A stretch of 64,000 bases of DNA from Oscillospiraceae bacterium NTUH-002-81 (lineage in GTDB: Bacteria > Bacillota > Clostridia > Lachnospirales > Lachnospiraceae). The position numbers were made by a program, and so were the translations under genes. Every line of letters begins with the position of its first letter. Positions within the stretch are counted from its first letter, which is position 1. Location: contig CP136052.1 of the NCBI GenBank assembly GCA_032620915.1, forward strand, positions 465,001 through 529,000, given 5' to 3'. Of the stretch, positions 16,164 to 24,086 are shown piece by piece. The notes under the pieces are model-generated. The model was not told the origin of the DNA. It worked only from the letters and a program-made list of their open reading frames with translations, and did not search any database.

Positions 16164-16673
16164 ATGAAGAGCCAGGGCGCTGCCAAGAACGAAGCAAACA
16201 ACGCCGCACAGGCAGCAGGCAACGTTTCCGCAGAGAGCGCGGAAGCTGCTGCACCGGCTGGGGACAACAATGGATTCTTCACCCCCAACGAGAAGATCGA
16301 CTTCTCCAACGTGAAGATCGAGCCGCTGTTCGAGGAGCAGGTAGACTTCGACACCTTCAGCAAGTCCGATTTCCGTGCGGTGAAGGTAAAAGCCTGCGAG
16401 GCTGTAAAGAAGTCCAAGAAGCTGTTACAGTTCACCCTGGACGATGGAACCGGCACAGATCGCACCATCCTTTCCGGTATCCATGCTTATTACGAGCCGG
16501 AAGAGCTGGTGGGTAAGACGCTGATCGCCATCACCAACCTGCCGCCGCGTGCCATGATGGGCATTGACTCCTGCGGTATGCTGCTTTCCGCAGTGTGCGA
16601 GGAGAACGGCGAGGAGAAGCTGAACCTGCTGATGGTGGATAATCATATCCCGGCAGGCGCAAAACTGTATTAA
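16164..16673 (+). pseudogene. metG: metG 3' fragment: C-terminal tRNA-binding domain of methionyl-tRNA synthetase
   Basis: About 170 residues. An Ala/Asn-rich linker is followed by an OB-fold tRNA-binding domain (FSKSDFRAVKVKACEAVKKSKKLLQF ... GIHAYYEPEELVGKTL ... PRAMMGIDSCGMLL) typical of the C-terminus of clostridial methionyl-tRNA synthetase. The catalytic and anticodon-binding parts are missing. The open frame extends upstream to 16038, but that stretch is AT-rich and looks like element sequence. No ribosome binding site precedes 16164. The integrase gene ends 194 bases upstream, so the element appears to have split metG within the linker. The N-terminal part may lie to the left of the window. 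Confidence 0.8.
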
Positions 16674-16716
16674 GAGACACGAGTTGTGTAAGCAAGAAAA
16701 AATCGCATAATTTGGA

Positions 16717-16827
16717 ACATCAGCAGGAAAACAAGCACGGGCGAAGCGAGTATTTGTTTTCACCTGATGTGACAGCGACAAAATCGGAGAGTGCGAAGCA
16801 CGGCAACGGTAAAGCCGTTGGATTTTG
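16717..16827. repeat. Two adjacent nested inverted-repeat structures
   Basis: The first has an outer stem ACATCAG (16717-16723) / CTGATGT (16764-16770) and an inner stem GAAAACAA / TTGTTTTC. The second has an outer stem CAAAATC (16779-16785) / GATTTTG (16821-16827) enclosing two hairpins, GTGC-GAA-GCAC and AACGG-TAAAG-CCGTT. The second is a three-way-junction layout like that of the repeats at 29.9 and 37.0 kb, with different sequence. Confidence 0.55.
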
Positions 16828-16842
16828 GAGTGATAAAAGAGT

Positions 16843-16871
16843 GGGCAATTCCAATCGGGATTGCCCATTTT
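16843..16871 (+). terminator. Terminator downstream of metG remnant
   Basis: The stem GGGCAATTCC / GGGATTGCCC (one mismatch) with a four-base loop is followed by ATTTTT. Confidence 0.85.
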
Positions 16872-16920
16872 TAAAATAAGGAAGCTACAAGACGAAAGGC
16901 AGGAAGGAGAAATACAGATT

Positions 16921-17277
16921 ATGGGGTTATTTAGCAAATTTAAAAAAGAGAAAACAGCGGTTGATTGGAGTAATACATATGCTGCAACACCAAAATTTTA
17001 TGCGAAACCAGATGGTAGTCCGTTTGGAGCAATCGCATTAACAGAAGGTACAGAAACAATTCTACCGAAAATGCCACAAAACGAATATGCCGTAGATGGA
17101 AAGCAGGTAGACGATTGGAAAATCGTACTTGTAAGCACGACAAAAGATTGTGTTATGGGGGATTGTGATTATCAGAAAGCTTTGAAGAAATTGGAAAAGC
17201 ACACATTAGATTCCAGGGAGAATACGATTTTAGTGAAAGGCTTATCTTTAGACGAATTAGAAGCTATTGTGGAATAA
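16921..17277 (+). CDS. Small cytoplasmic protein of unknown function
   Basis: A 118-residue protein beginning MGLFSKFKKEK, with no signal or membrane segment. The start at 16921 is favoured by an upstream GGAAGGAG; the frame is open to 16861 without support. I do not recognise a catalytic motif. The stretch EYAVDGKQVDDWKIVLVSTTKD looks like a small beta-rich domain. It stands alone between two terminators and is AT-richer than the core genes. Confidence 0.65.
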   Translation: MGLFSKFKKEKTAVDWSNTYAATPKFYAKPDGSPFGAIALTEGTETILPKMPQNEYAVDGKQVDDWKIVLVSTTKDCVMGDCDYQKALKKLEKHTLDSRENTILVKGLSLDELEAIVE

Positions 17278-17290
17278 CGGTTATCGATTT

Positions 17291-17332
17291 GCCTTTTGAG
17301 AGAGGAGAAATTCTTTTCTCAAAGGGCTTTTT
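17291..17332 (+). terminator. Terminator after the 118-residue protein gene
   Basis: The arms GCCTTTTGAGA and TCTCAAAGGGC form a stem with one mismatch, followed by TTTTT. Confidence 0.75.
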
Positions 17333-17481
17333 CTGTTTATACGGATATTCGCAAACTACAAGATAAAGCAGAAACTTCATATACTCTAGGCACAAGGAGG
17401 TTGAGGTTTGACTATGGCAACAGCAGGTTGCTTTTCAGAATATGAATTTGTTTATATGATATGGCTATGGAGGTGACAGCT

Positions 17482-18249
17482 ATGGAAACAAAAAATATTA
17501 TTTTGAAACTTCGTACTGGAAGAGGAATGTCACAAGACGAGCTGGCAGATAAAGTCATGGTAACAAGGCAGGCAGTATCCCGTTGGGAAAATGGAGATAC
17601 AGTTCCAAACACTGATACACTTAAGCTCTTATCTAAAGAATTTGATGTCTCAATCAATACGCTTTTGGGAGAACCCAGAAAATTGATTTGCCAGTGCTGT
17701 GGAATGCCAATCGATGATGATTCCATATTGGGACGTGATAAAGATGGCACATTAAATGAGGAGTATTGTAAATGGTGCTATGCAGATGGAACATACACAT
17801 ATAATGATATGGATGAATTGATTGATGTGTGTGCAAAGAATATGGTAAATGAAAACTTTACCGAAGAACAGGCACGCACTTATCTAAAAGAAATGCTTCC
17901 AAAGTTAGATTACTGGAGCAGGTATGATGAACTTAGTGACAATGGGCAGTTTGAAGAGTTTAAAATGCAGTTGATAAATGAAATAAATGATCTGCATATA
18001 GACGGACTTCCAAGGGTAGACAAGCTAAATGCACTTGTGGGGAAATATGTGAATCTGGAATATACTCTGCCTAATGGACAAAAAGTGAAATTCCTTGATG
18101 ATCATAAAACCTATCTGGGAAATCAACTGGAGTCTGAATTTGGAGGAGACAGCTGCTTTGGTATTTTGGCAAGTATGGATTTTATTCTGGTATGTACATA
18201 TGAGAAGGATGGTGAAAATCCAGAGCTGTTGATTTATAAAAAGAGATAA
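17482..18249 (+). CDS. XRE regulator fused to a zinc-ribbon domain
   Basis: A 255-residue protein. Residues about 5-62 form a Cro/C1-type helix-turn-helix (MSQDELADKVMVTRQAVSRWENGDTVPNTDTLKLL). Next is a Cys-rich ribbon, CQCCGMPI with a later EYCKWC, of the putative zinc-ribbon type found in Firmicutes regulators. A C-terminal acidic and aromatic region may bind a ligand. GGAGGTGACAGCT precedes the ATG at 17482, deciding this start over 17461. It is followed by the tetR gene on the same strand but separated from it by a full promoter. The target is unknown. Confidence 0.82.
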   Translation: METKNIILKLRTGRGMSQDELADKVMVTRQAVSRWENGDTVPNTDTLKLLSKEFDVSINTLLGEPRKLICQCCGMPIDDDSILGRDKDGTLNEEYCKWCYADGTYTYNDMDELIDVCAKNMVNENFTEEQARTYLKEMLPKLDYWSRYDELSDNGQFEEFKMQLINEINDLHIDGLPRVDKLNALVGKYVNLEYTLPNGQKVKFLDDHKTYLGNQLESEFGGDSCFGILASMDFILVCTYEKDGENPELLIYKKR

Positions 18250-18269
18250 TATAAGCAAAAAGAAAAGTC

Positions 18270-18319
18270 TTGACAAATAAACGATCGTTTACTATCATTA
18301 AAATGTAAACGGTCGTTTA
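18270..18319 (+). promoter_or_regulatory. Promoter with embedded TetR operators
   Basis: TTGACA (18270-18275), a 17-base spacer and TATCAT (18293-18298) form the promoter. The palindrome TAAACGATCGTTTA (18278-18291) fills the spacer, and a second near-palindrome TAAACGGTCGTTTA (18306-18319) follows, centres 28 bp apart. This arrangement suits autorepression by the TetR protein encoded next. Confidence 0.85.
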
Positions 18320-18340
18320 TTTATTTTGGAGGAAATGTGC

Positions 18341-18934
18341 ATGAGTAATAGGAAAGAGGAAATATTAATTGTGGCACTGCATTTGTTCGCCAGAGATGGT
18401 TACGAGGCTGTCTCTGTTAGCCAGATAGCAGGAGAGCTTGATATGACAAAAGGGGCATTGTACCGTCATTACAAAAGCAAGAGAGATATTTTTGACAGTA
18501 TTGTAAAGCGCATGGAACAGCAGGATGGCGAACAGGCATCAGAATATGGTATGCCGGAAGAGGAAAAAGAAAAAATGCCTGAACAGTATGAGAATGTATC
18601 AGTGGATGATTTGGTGGAATACAGCAAGTCAATGTTTGAATACTGGACAGAGGATGATTTTGCATCATCGTTTCGGAAAATGCTTACGCTTGAACAATTC
18701 AAAAATGAAGAAATGCAGAAGTTATATCAGCAATATCTGGTATCCGGACCGGCAGAATACGTGAAGGATCTGTTCAAAAATATGGAAATAAAAAATCCGG
18801 AAGAGAATGCAGTTCAATTTTATGCAAATATGTTTTTCTATTATAGTGTATATGATGGAGCAGCAGATAAGACGAAAGCAAAATGTCAGTTTGAACAGAT
18901 GATGGACAAAATTGTAGTAGAAATGAAGCAGTAA
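18341..18934 (+). CDS. TetR-family regulator A
   Basis: A 197-residue protein with an N-terminal TetR helix-turn-helix (VSVSQIAGELDMTKGALYRHYKSKRDIFDSIV) and an all-helical ligand/dimer domain. It is a paralogue of the TetR at 20713: both share ALYxHYKSK, MLTLEQ..E.QMAQLYQ-like and SGP motifs and FYxxYDGA near the end. GGAGG before 18341 decides the start over 18326. It probably represses its own promoter. The acetyltransferase gene downstream may be cotranscribed. No efflux pump adjoins it. Confidence 0.85.
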   Translation: MSNRKEEILIVALHLFARDGYEAVSVSQIAGELDMTKGALYRHYKSKRDIFDSIVKRMEQQDGEQASEYGMPEEEKEKMPEQYENVSVDDLVEYSKSMFEYWTEDDFASSFRKMLTLEQFKNEEMQKLYQQYLVSGPAEYVKDLFKNMEIKNPEENAVQFYANMFFYYSVYDGAADKTKAKCQFEQMMDKIVVEMKQ

Positions 18935-19009
18935 TTGTATTTTGGGGGAAGGAATGTGAAATGCAGGAGAAGGGATCGAACATACTTTTTAAGAGAGGAC
19001 ATAAAAGAA

Positions 19010-19651
19010 ATGGAAAAAAGTAATATTATGATTCGTTTAGAGAAAAAGGAAGAACAACAGAAAGTAGAAAATCTGGTAAGAGAAAGTTTTTGGAATGTGT
19101 ATCGTCCAGGATGCCTTGAGCATTATGTATTGCATCAGCTCAGAAATGATCCGGCATTCGTTCCAGAACTGGATTTTGTGATGGTTTTTAGTGAAAAAGG
19201 CAAAGAGGACAAGCTGATCGGTCAGAATATGTTTATGAGAACAAGTATTAAAGCGGATGATGGAAGAAATATTCCAATTATGACGATGGGACCGATTTGC
19301 ATTACTCCGGAACTGAAAAGACAGGGGTACGGAAAAGTCTTGCTGGATTATTCATTAGACAAGGCAGCGAAGCTTGGATGTGGTGCGGTTTGTTTTGAGG
19401 GAAACATTGATTTTTATGGAAAAAGTGGATTCAGACCGGCAAGTGAATTTAACATCCGTTATCATGGACTGGAAGAGGGGCAGGATGCGTCCTTCTTTCT
19501 ATGCAAAGAGCTGATTCCGGGATATTTAAATGGCATTACAGGGGAGTATGCGACACCAGCGGGATATTTTGTAGATGAAAAGGAATCTGAAGAATTTGAT
19601 AAGATGTTTCCTTATAAAGAGAAGAAAAAATTACCGGGACAGTTATTTTAA
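19010..19651 (+). CDS. GNAT-family N-acetyltransferase
   Basis: A 213-residue cytoplasmic enzyme expected to use acetyl-CoA. The GNAT core is visible: beta-strand IMTMGPICITPELKRQGYGKVLLDYSLDKA carries the Q/RxxGxG/A-type CoA-binding loop (RQGYGK), followed by GAVCFEGNIDFYGKSGFRP. The acceptor substrate is unknown. The start at 19010 has AGAGAGG upstream; MIRLEKKE at 19028 is an alternative. It lies 75 bases after TetR A and is probably under the same control. Confidence 0.82.
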   Translation: MEKSNIMIRLEKKEEQQKVENLVRESFWNVYRPGCLEHYVLHQLRNDPAFVPELDFVMVFSEKGKEDKLIGQNMFMRTSIKADDGRNIPIMTMGPICITPELKRQGYGKVLLDYSLDKAAKLGCGAVCFEGNIDFYGKSGFRPASEFNIRYHGLEEGQDASFFLCKELIPGYLNGITGEYATPAGYFVDEKESEEFDKMFPYKEKKKLPGQLF

Positions 19652-19687
19652 TTTACTTGAATTATACAAAGCAGTGTGATATATCAA

Positions 19688-19723
19688 AACTACCGAATGG
19701 TAGTTAAAATAAAACCAAAAGGT
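19688..19723 (+). promoter_or_regulatory. TetR-type operator pair upstream of TetR B
   Basis: A perfect dyad AACTACC-GAAT-GGTAGTT (19688-19705) and a second ACC-AAAA-GGT (19714-19723) have centres 22 bp apart. The ACC-N4-GGT core is shared with the operators before the TetR at 20713, although the two regulators are not close paralogues. Confidence 0.7.
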
Positions 19724-19751
19724 AATATATGGGAGATAGTTAAAACAAATA

Positions 19752-20357
19752 ATGAGTGATACAAGAAAAAAAGACATTATCATGGCTACATTGGAGCTGG
19801 CAGCTAATAAAGGACTTGGTAACGTATCTATGAATATGATTGCAGATAAGGTTGGGATAAAAAAACCGTCATTATACAATCATTTTGCATCCAAAGAGGA
19901 GCTTGTTGAAGTAATGTATCAATTCCTCCGGGAAGAGGCTAAGAAAAATGCCAATATAGGTGCGATTGATTATACAACCATTTTTGCGGATAAGAGTGCA
20001 TTGGAAATATTGAGGATGATGGTCGGAGGATATTTTAATATGAACCAGCAGGAACATATGATGAATTTCTATAAGGTTATCTATTCCGAAAGAAGCCTGA
20101 ATCCTATGGCAGCAAAAATTGTCGCAGAAGAGATGGATAAGATGATTATAGCAACGAAGCAGCTGTTTTATGCCATGGAAGTACATAAATTACTTCATTT
20201 TACAAATCCGGATCTGAGTGCAGTAAGCTTTGCTATGACGATACATGGGCTGATGGATTACGAACTGGATCAGAGCAATGGTGAGTGTAGGAATGAAACA
20301 GATAAGAATCTTTTGGACGATTATCTGAAATGGTTTTGCGAGGAAAATGCTGTATGA
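19752..20357 (+). CDS. TetR-family regulator B
   Basis: A 201-residue protein with a canonical TetR DNA-binding domain (VSMNMIADKVGIKKPSLYNHFASKEELVEVMYQF). The C-terminal domain is helical and differs from regulators A and C. It follows a perfect dyad operator by about 50 bases, so autoregulation is likely. It stands alone: the next 355 bases hold no gene. Confidence 0.85.
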   Translation: MSDTRKKDIIMATLELAANKGLGNVSMNMIADKVGIKKPSLYNHFASKEELVEVMYQFLREEAKKNANIGAIDYTTIFADKSALEILRMMVGGYFNMNQQEHMMNFYKVIYSERSLNPMAAKIVAEEMDKMIIATKQLFYAMEVHKLLHFTNPDLSAVSFAMTIHGLMDYELDQSNGECRNETDKNLLDDYLKWFCEENAV

Positions 20358-20633
20358 TAAAGAAAAAGGGTATATTGAATGATTGTGGATTACTTGAAGC
20401 AGCAGTTTTTTTGTCATATATAGCAGCGGGAACCCGTTAAGCAGTTTGTATAATGATTTAAAAGTTTCAGATGTGAAGGATCATATAGTGGATTATCAAT
20501 CCATTGCCAGACGCTAAGACGCAGAGCAGAAATGAAATGTTTTTTGCCTGCGTCTTTTTTGCTATATAAGATCTGCCAGGCAAAGAGGAAAGCTGAATAT
20601 GTTAAAGTTCTTTAATTGAAAATATAGTAGCTG
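20358..20633. other. Gene-free stretch with a terminator
   Basis: AT-rich, no supported gene. A terminator lies at 20516-20560 (AAGACGCAG / CTGCGTCTT then T residues). The sequence GACGCTAAGACGCAG at about 20511 recurs after TetR C at about 21346, so the two spots share a short repeat. Confidence 0.6.
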
Positions 20634-20680
20634 TTGACAAGTAACCGATAGGTAACTATAATTAAAGTAACCAAAAGGTA
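20634..20680 (+). promoter_or_regulatory. Promoter with embedded operators for TetR C
   Basis: TTGACA (20634-20639), a 17-base spacer and TATAAT (20657-20662) form a consensus promoter. GTAACCGATAGGTAAC fills the spacer, and GTAACCAAAAGGTAAC follows at about 20667-20682. The layout matches that of TetR A. Confidence 0.85.
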
Positions 20681-20712
20681 ACTTGATGACAGATTTAAAT
20701 TAGGAGACAGAT

Positions 20713-21330
20713 ATGGAAAGCAAGGAAAAGAACACAAAGGAAAAAATACTGGAAGAAGCCTTGAAGTTATTTGCACAGAGTGGATATATGGGAACATCCA
20801 TGAATGATATTGCTTCAAAACTTGGAGTGACCAAGGCTGCATTGTATAAGCATTATAAAAGCAAGCAGGAGATATTGGACAGTATTATTGAAAAAATGAA
20901 TGAATTAGATATGGAAAGAATAAAGCAATATGAAATGCCGGAGGGTGATCTGGAAAAGGTTGCAGCCGAGTATAAAGAAACGGCATTTGATAAGATCAAG
21001 CAGTTCACAAAGGTGCAATTCCTTCATTGGACAGAGGAAGAGTTTTCATGCTGTTTCCGTAAGATGTTGACATTGGAACAGTACAGGGAACCACAGATGG
21101 CTCAGTTATATCAGAATTACCTTGCAAGCGGACCATTAACTTATATGGAAGCTTTGTTTTCAGGAATGCTGGGAGATGCAGGAAAAGCAAGACAGACAGC
21201 GCTTGATTTTTATGGACCTATTTTTTTGCTTTACAGCATATATGATGGAGCAAAAGACAAAAGCCATGTGATAAAGTTACTGGAAGAGCATATGGATCAT
21301 TTCTACAGGGAGATGCAGAAAAATTTATAG
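20713..21330 (+). CDS. TetR-family regulator C, paralogue of A
   Basis: A 205-residue protein with a TetR helix-turn-helix (TSMNDIASKLGVTKAALYKHYKSKQEILDSIIEKM). The C-terminal domain shares the pattern MLTLEQYREPQMAQLYQNYLASGP and FLLYSIYDGAKDK with regulator A. It has its own promoter with two palindromes and is probably autoregulated. It is followed by a short repeat and then by a small membrane protein gene about 185 bases downstream, which may be its target. Confidence 0.85.
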   Translation: MESKEKNTKEKILEEALKLFAQSGYMGTSMNDIASKLGVTKAALYKHYKSKQEILDSIIEKMNELDMERIKQYEMPEGDLEKVAAEYKETAFDKIKQFTKVQFLHWTEEEFSCCFRKMLTLEQYREPQMAQLYQNYLASGPLTYMEALFSGMLGDAGKARQTALDFYGPIFLLYSIYDGAKDKSHVIKLLEEHMDHFYREMQKNL

Positions 21331-21514
21331 TAAAGGAAGCCGGACGCTAAGACGCAGTGCAGATTGTGGTGCCGGCATGGGACAGACAGGCACACAGCGA
21401 AAAGAGGATGATATGTTAGGTGTGATGATAAATGGCGGAAAACGAGTATCTTTACAGAATTTGAAGGCGGTTACTGAGTAGTATAAAAGTTTGAATTAGC
21501 AGGAGGAAAAGCAG

Positions 21515-21931
21515 ATGAAACTCTATTTTGGAAATATGGTAACAACAGTTACTACACTTATGATTTTATCGCTGGTCGGGTTTGTTGGATATTCAATCAG
21601 TAACAGAAACAACATTAATTTCTGGGGCAGAAGGAGCCTGTTTGTTTTGGTATATGGCCTTGTTATATGCTGCTTCGCAGCTGCAAGAGACGGACTGGAT
21701 AAAACAATTCAGTATACGATAGATGGAAGCTGTAATCCAGGAATATTTTCACTTGTGAGCGTTCCAAACATAGTTGGATGTGTCGGAGCTGCAATCATAA
21801 TTATTGCAGCAATAGCAACACCGATTGCAAAGTCACAGCATATGCGTGAGATATGGTTTTATGTAATGTCCGGCGGAGTGATGCTAAAGATTGTAGTTAT
21901 GGAGATCGCAAGAATTGCGGTTGGTTATTGA
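21515..21931 (+). CDS. Small integral membrane protein (about four helices)
   Basis: A 138-residue hydrophobic protein with predicted helices at about 8-27, 42-60, 80-105 and 115-135. AGGAGGAAAAGCAG precedes the ATG. No family is recognised. It follows TetR C and could be its target, but this is only positional inference. Its length would also suit a small drug-transport or signalling membrane protein, and no motif decides. Confidence 0.7.
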   Translation: MKLYFGNMVTTVTTLMILSLVGFVGYSISNRNNINFWGRRSLFVLVYGLVICCFAAARDGLDKTIQYTIDGSCNPGIFSLVSVPNIVGCVGAAIIIIAAIATPIAKSQHMREIWFYVMSGGVMLKIVVMEIARIAVGY

Positions 21932-22158
21932 AACAGAATCTGATCCTGAGATGAAACGGGCTTACACGGATATGCTTGAAGGAAGTCTTTCTAACTCTAA
22001 TAAATGCTGTTTATATTTATGATGGAAAACTTTTAAATAAAATAGGAATGCGCATCATACTTTGGTAGGATTTACAAGCCGCCCACCCTTTGCTAAGATT
22101 TTGGTAAAACCGATGCGGATAAGAACCGTGCAAAGATCGGGAAGGAAAGGGCAGTCAT
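21932..22158 (+). pseudogene. Probable acetyltransferase remnant in the intergenic gap
   Basis: In frame right after the membrane gene stop, residues like ESDPEMKRAYTDMLEGSLSN read as the conserved start of a GNAT domain, then break. A shifted frame gives IYDGKLLNKIGMRI. There is no start codon or continuous frame, so this is at most a decayed fragment. Confidence 0.3.
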
Positions 22159-24018
22159 ATGGAAAAGAGGGCAAAAATCAATCTATTTTTTTCAATAGTT
22201 GCAGTGATGTTGCTGACATTTTTATTCGTTCCCGGACAGGTTCGGGCGGAAGATCAGAATGTGGTGCAGTTGGATTTCACGAATTGTTCAGAAATTGATA
22301 CGGATGCAGGGCGGGTGACCTATGAAATAGAGGGAGCGAAGTATCGGATCAGTCTCTACAGAGAGCTGGACTTTGAACAGATGCAGCGTGTAGCCATTAC
22401 CTCGAATGGGATGGAAATTGACCTCAATGCATTTTCCTATTATTTAGAGGTGGCGGCAGTGGCTGATCTGGAGGATCTGGAGAATCCGGATAGCGTGCTG
22501 CCGGATCTGGCGGCAGTGCAGCTGTATCTGGGCGAGACGGTGTTTGATCTGTCTGCGTCTCCGCGTATCCAGCTGCAGACGGAGCAATTTTCCGGGACGG
22601 TTCATATCGACCTGAAAAAGAAAGATGTGGCGCCGCCCGGCCCTTCTTACCCGGATGAAATAGCGATAAGCGGCACGTATGACGGATTTGGAATGGAGAT
22701 TTTCTTGAACGGAGAAAGAATCGGCCAGGAGAGTGCCCATATTTTCGGGACTGGCCGTGGGTATGCCAGCGGAGACATCTATAATATGCTCCAGATTCAG
22801 CTTGCATTTGGAGATGGAGCGATTGGATCAGTAACGGTAAATGGAACAGCGATATCGCTGCCGGAAAATGTTTCCGATACGATGACTTTTGTTGTGGCAC
22901 CTGCTGACCGGTATGATATTGTCGTAACAAAGAAAATCGTTCCCGTGCCAAGAACCATCGTCTGGGATTCGGATAAATCCGGGCAGCCCGGATGGAATGA
23001 CGATGAACGGGTAAAAAACGGGACGGTGGAAATCCTGGATGTCCAGGATGCGGATGGCAATTCCCTGGGATTGAAGGATGTCAGGCAGGATGCGGATAAA
23101 AATACCGGATATGCCAACATTCTTCCCGGGTCAAAAGTGATTTTCCGCCTGACGCCGGATTATGGGTATCAGCTGACATCTGCCCGGCTGGGAGATACCT
23201 CGCTGACTGCCATGGAAGAGAAGTCCGTGTTTGAATACATTATGCCGGACGCCAACGTACATATTGCCGGGATTTTTGAAAAAGTGGAAAATCAGGCAAA
23301 GAGCAGTGCTGCGGACGTGAAGGCTGCCGCTATTTTGTTGGCAGATGGGGAGATTTCGTCCGGTTCGGTTGTTCTGTCAGTCAAAGATGCGGAGCTGACG
23401 GACGCACAGAAAGCCAATTTTGAGAAAGCAGCCGCCGGGGCGCAGATCATCGCATATACAGATCTGAGCCTGGAACAGATCGTATACAAGGGGACGCCGG
23501 ACGCAGTCTGGGCAGACCGTTTGCATACATTGCAAAACAAAGCAACGGTAAAGCTCCAGCTGGCGCAGCAGCCGTCTGCCGGGGAAATCGTGGTAATCCA
23601 CGAAAAACAGGATGGCTTTTATGAAAGTCTTCCGGCTGTTTATGATGCGGCGACGCAGACCGTTACATTCCAGACCACCGGTTTTTCCAACTATGCCATT
23701 GCGGCGAAAAAAGCAGATACAAAAGATGACCAGAAGGGCGATGCTGGCAAGACAGACGGTGCGTCTTCCGGTGGTTCCGAGGGTGGAAGCAAGGACAGTA
23801 CGTCTTCCGGTGGTTCCGACAATGGCAGTAAGGACAGTGCGTCTTCCAGTGGCTCCGGCAGTGGAAGCAGGGAGACAGCTGCCGCCGCAGTCAGCCGGAC
23901 TGCGCCCGAAACAGGAGATGCAACTTCCCTGTGGTGGCCGCTGGCCTGCCTGGGCCTGTCTGTACTGGTGTTGCGGACTGTCCGGAAGAGAGAACGAAAC
24001 ACACACCCTGACATGTGA
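22159..24018 (+). CDS. Secreted cell-surface protein with sorting-like C-terminus
   Basis: A 619-residue protein. A signal peptide (about 1-31, ending GQVRA) is followed by extracellular beta-rich domains. A Gly/Ser/Asp-rich repeat segment (about 535-575) comes next, then APETGD, a hydrophobic helix and the basic tail RTVRKRERN. This is a sortase-type wall anchor with a variant P-x-TGD motif. The middle part (GSKVIFRLTPDYGYQLTSARLG) resembles an InlB-type repeat. The Gly/Ser segment is encoded by 39-base tandem repeats. The composition becomes GC-rich from here on. The ligand is unknown. Confidence 0.82.
   Translation: MEKRAKINLFFSIVAVMLLTFLFVPGQVRAEDQNVVQLDFTNCSEIDTDAGRVTYEIEGAKYRISLYRELDFEQMQRVAITSNGMEIDLNAFSYYLEVAAVADLEDLENPDSVLPDLAAVQLYLGETVFDLSASPRIQLQTEQFSGTVHIDLKKKDVAPPGPSYPDEIAISGTYDGFGMEIFLNGERIGQESAHIFGTGRGYASGDIYNMLQIQLAFGDGAIGSVTVNGTAISLPENVSDTMTFVVAPADRYDIVVTKKIVPVPRTIVWDSDKSGQPGWNDDERVKNGTVEILDVQDADGNSLGLKDVRQDADKNTGYANILPGSKVIFRLTPDYGYQLTSARLGDTSLTAMEEKSVFEYIMPDANVHIAGIFEKVENQAKSSAADVKAAAILLADGEISSGSVVLSVKDAELTDAQKANFEKAAAGAQIIAYTDLSLEQIVYKGTPDAVWADRLHTLQNKATVKLQLAQQPSAGEIVVIHEKQDGFYESLPAVYDAATQTVTFQTTGFSNYAIAAKKADTKDDQKGDAGKTDGASSGGSEGGSKDSTSSGGSDNGSKDSASSSGSGSGSRETAAAAVSRTAPETGDATSLWWPLACLGLSVLVLRTVRKRERNTHPDM
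23761..23871 (+). repeat. 39-base in-frame tandem repeat, 2.8 copies
   Basis: Units at 23761-23799, 23800-23838 and 23839-23871 encode ASSGGSEGGSKDS, TSSGGSDNGSKDS and ASSSGSGSGSR. Such repeats can vary in copy number and set the length of the wall-spanning stalk. Confidence 0.8.
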
Positions 24019-24086
24019 CCGCACGCAGAGTCAGGAAACAGCTTCCGCATTTTGCTACACTGTGATCACAGAGGAGGCGTGGAAAC

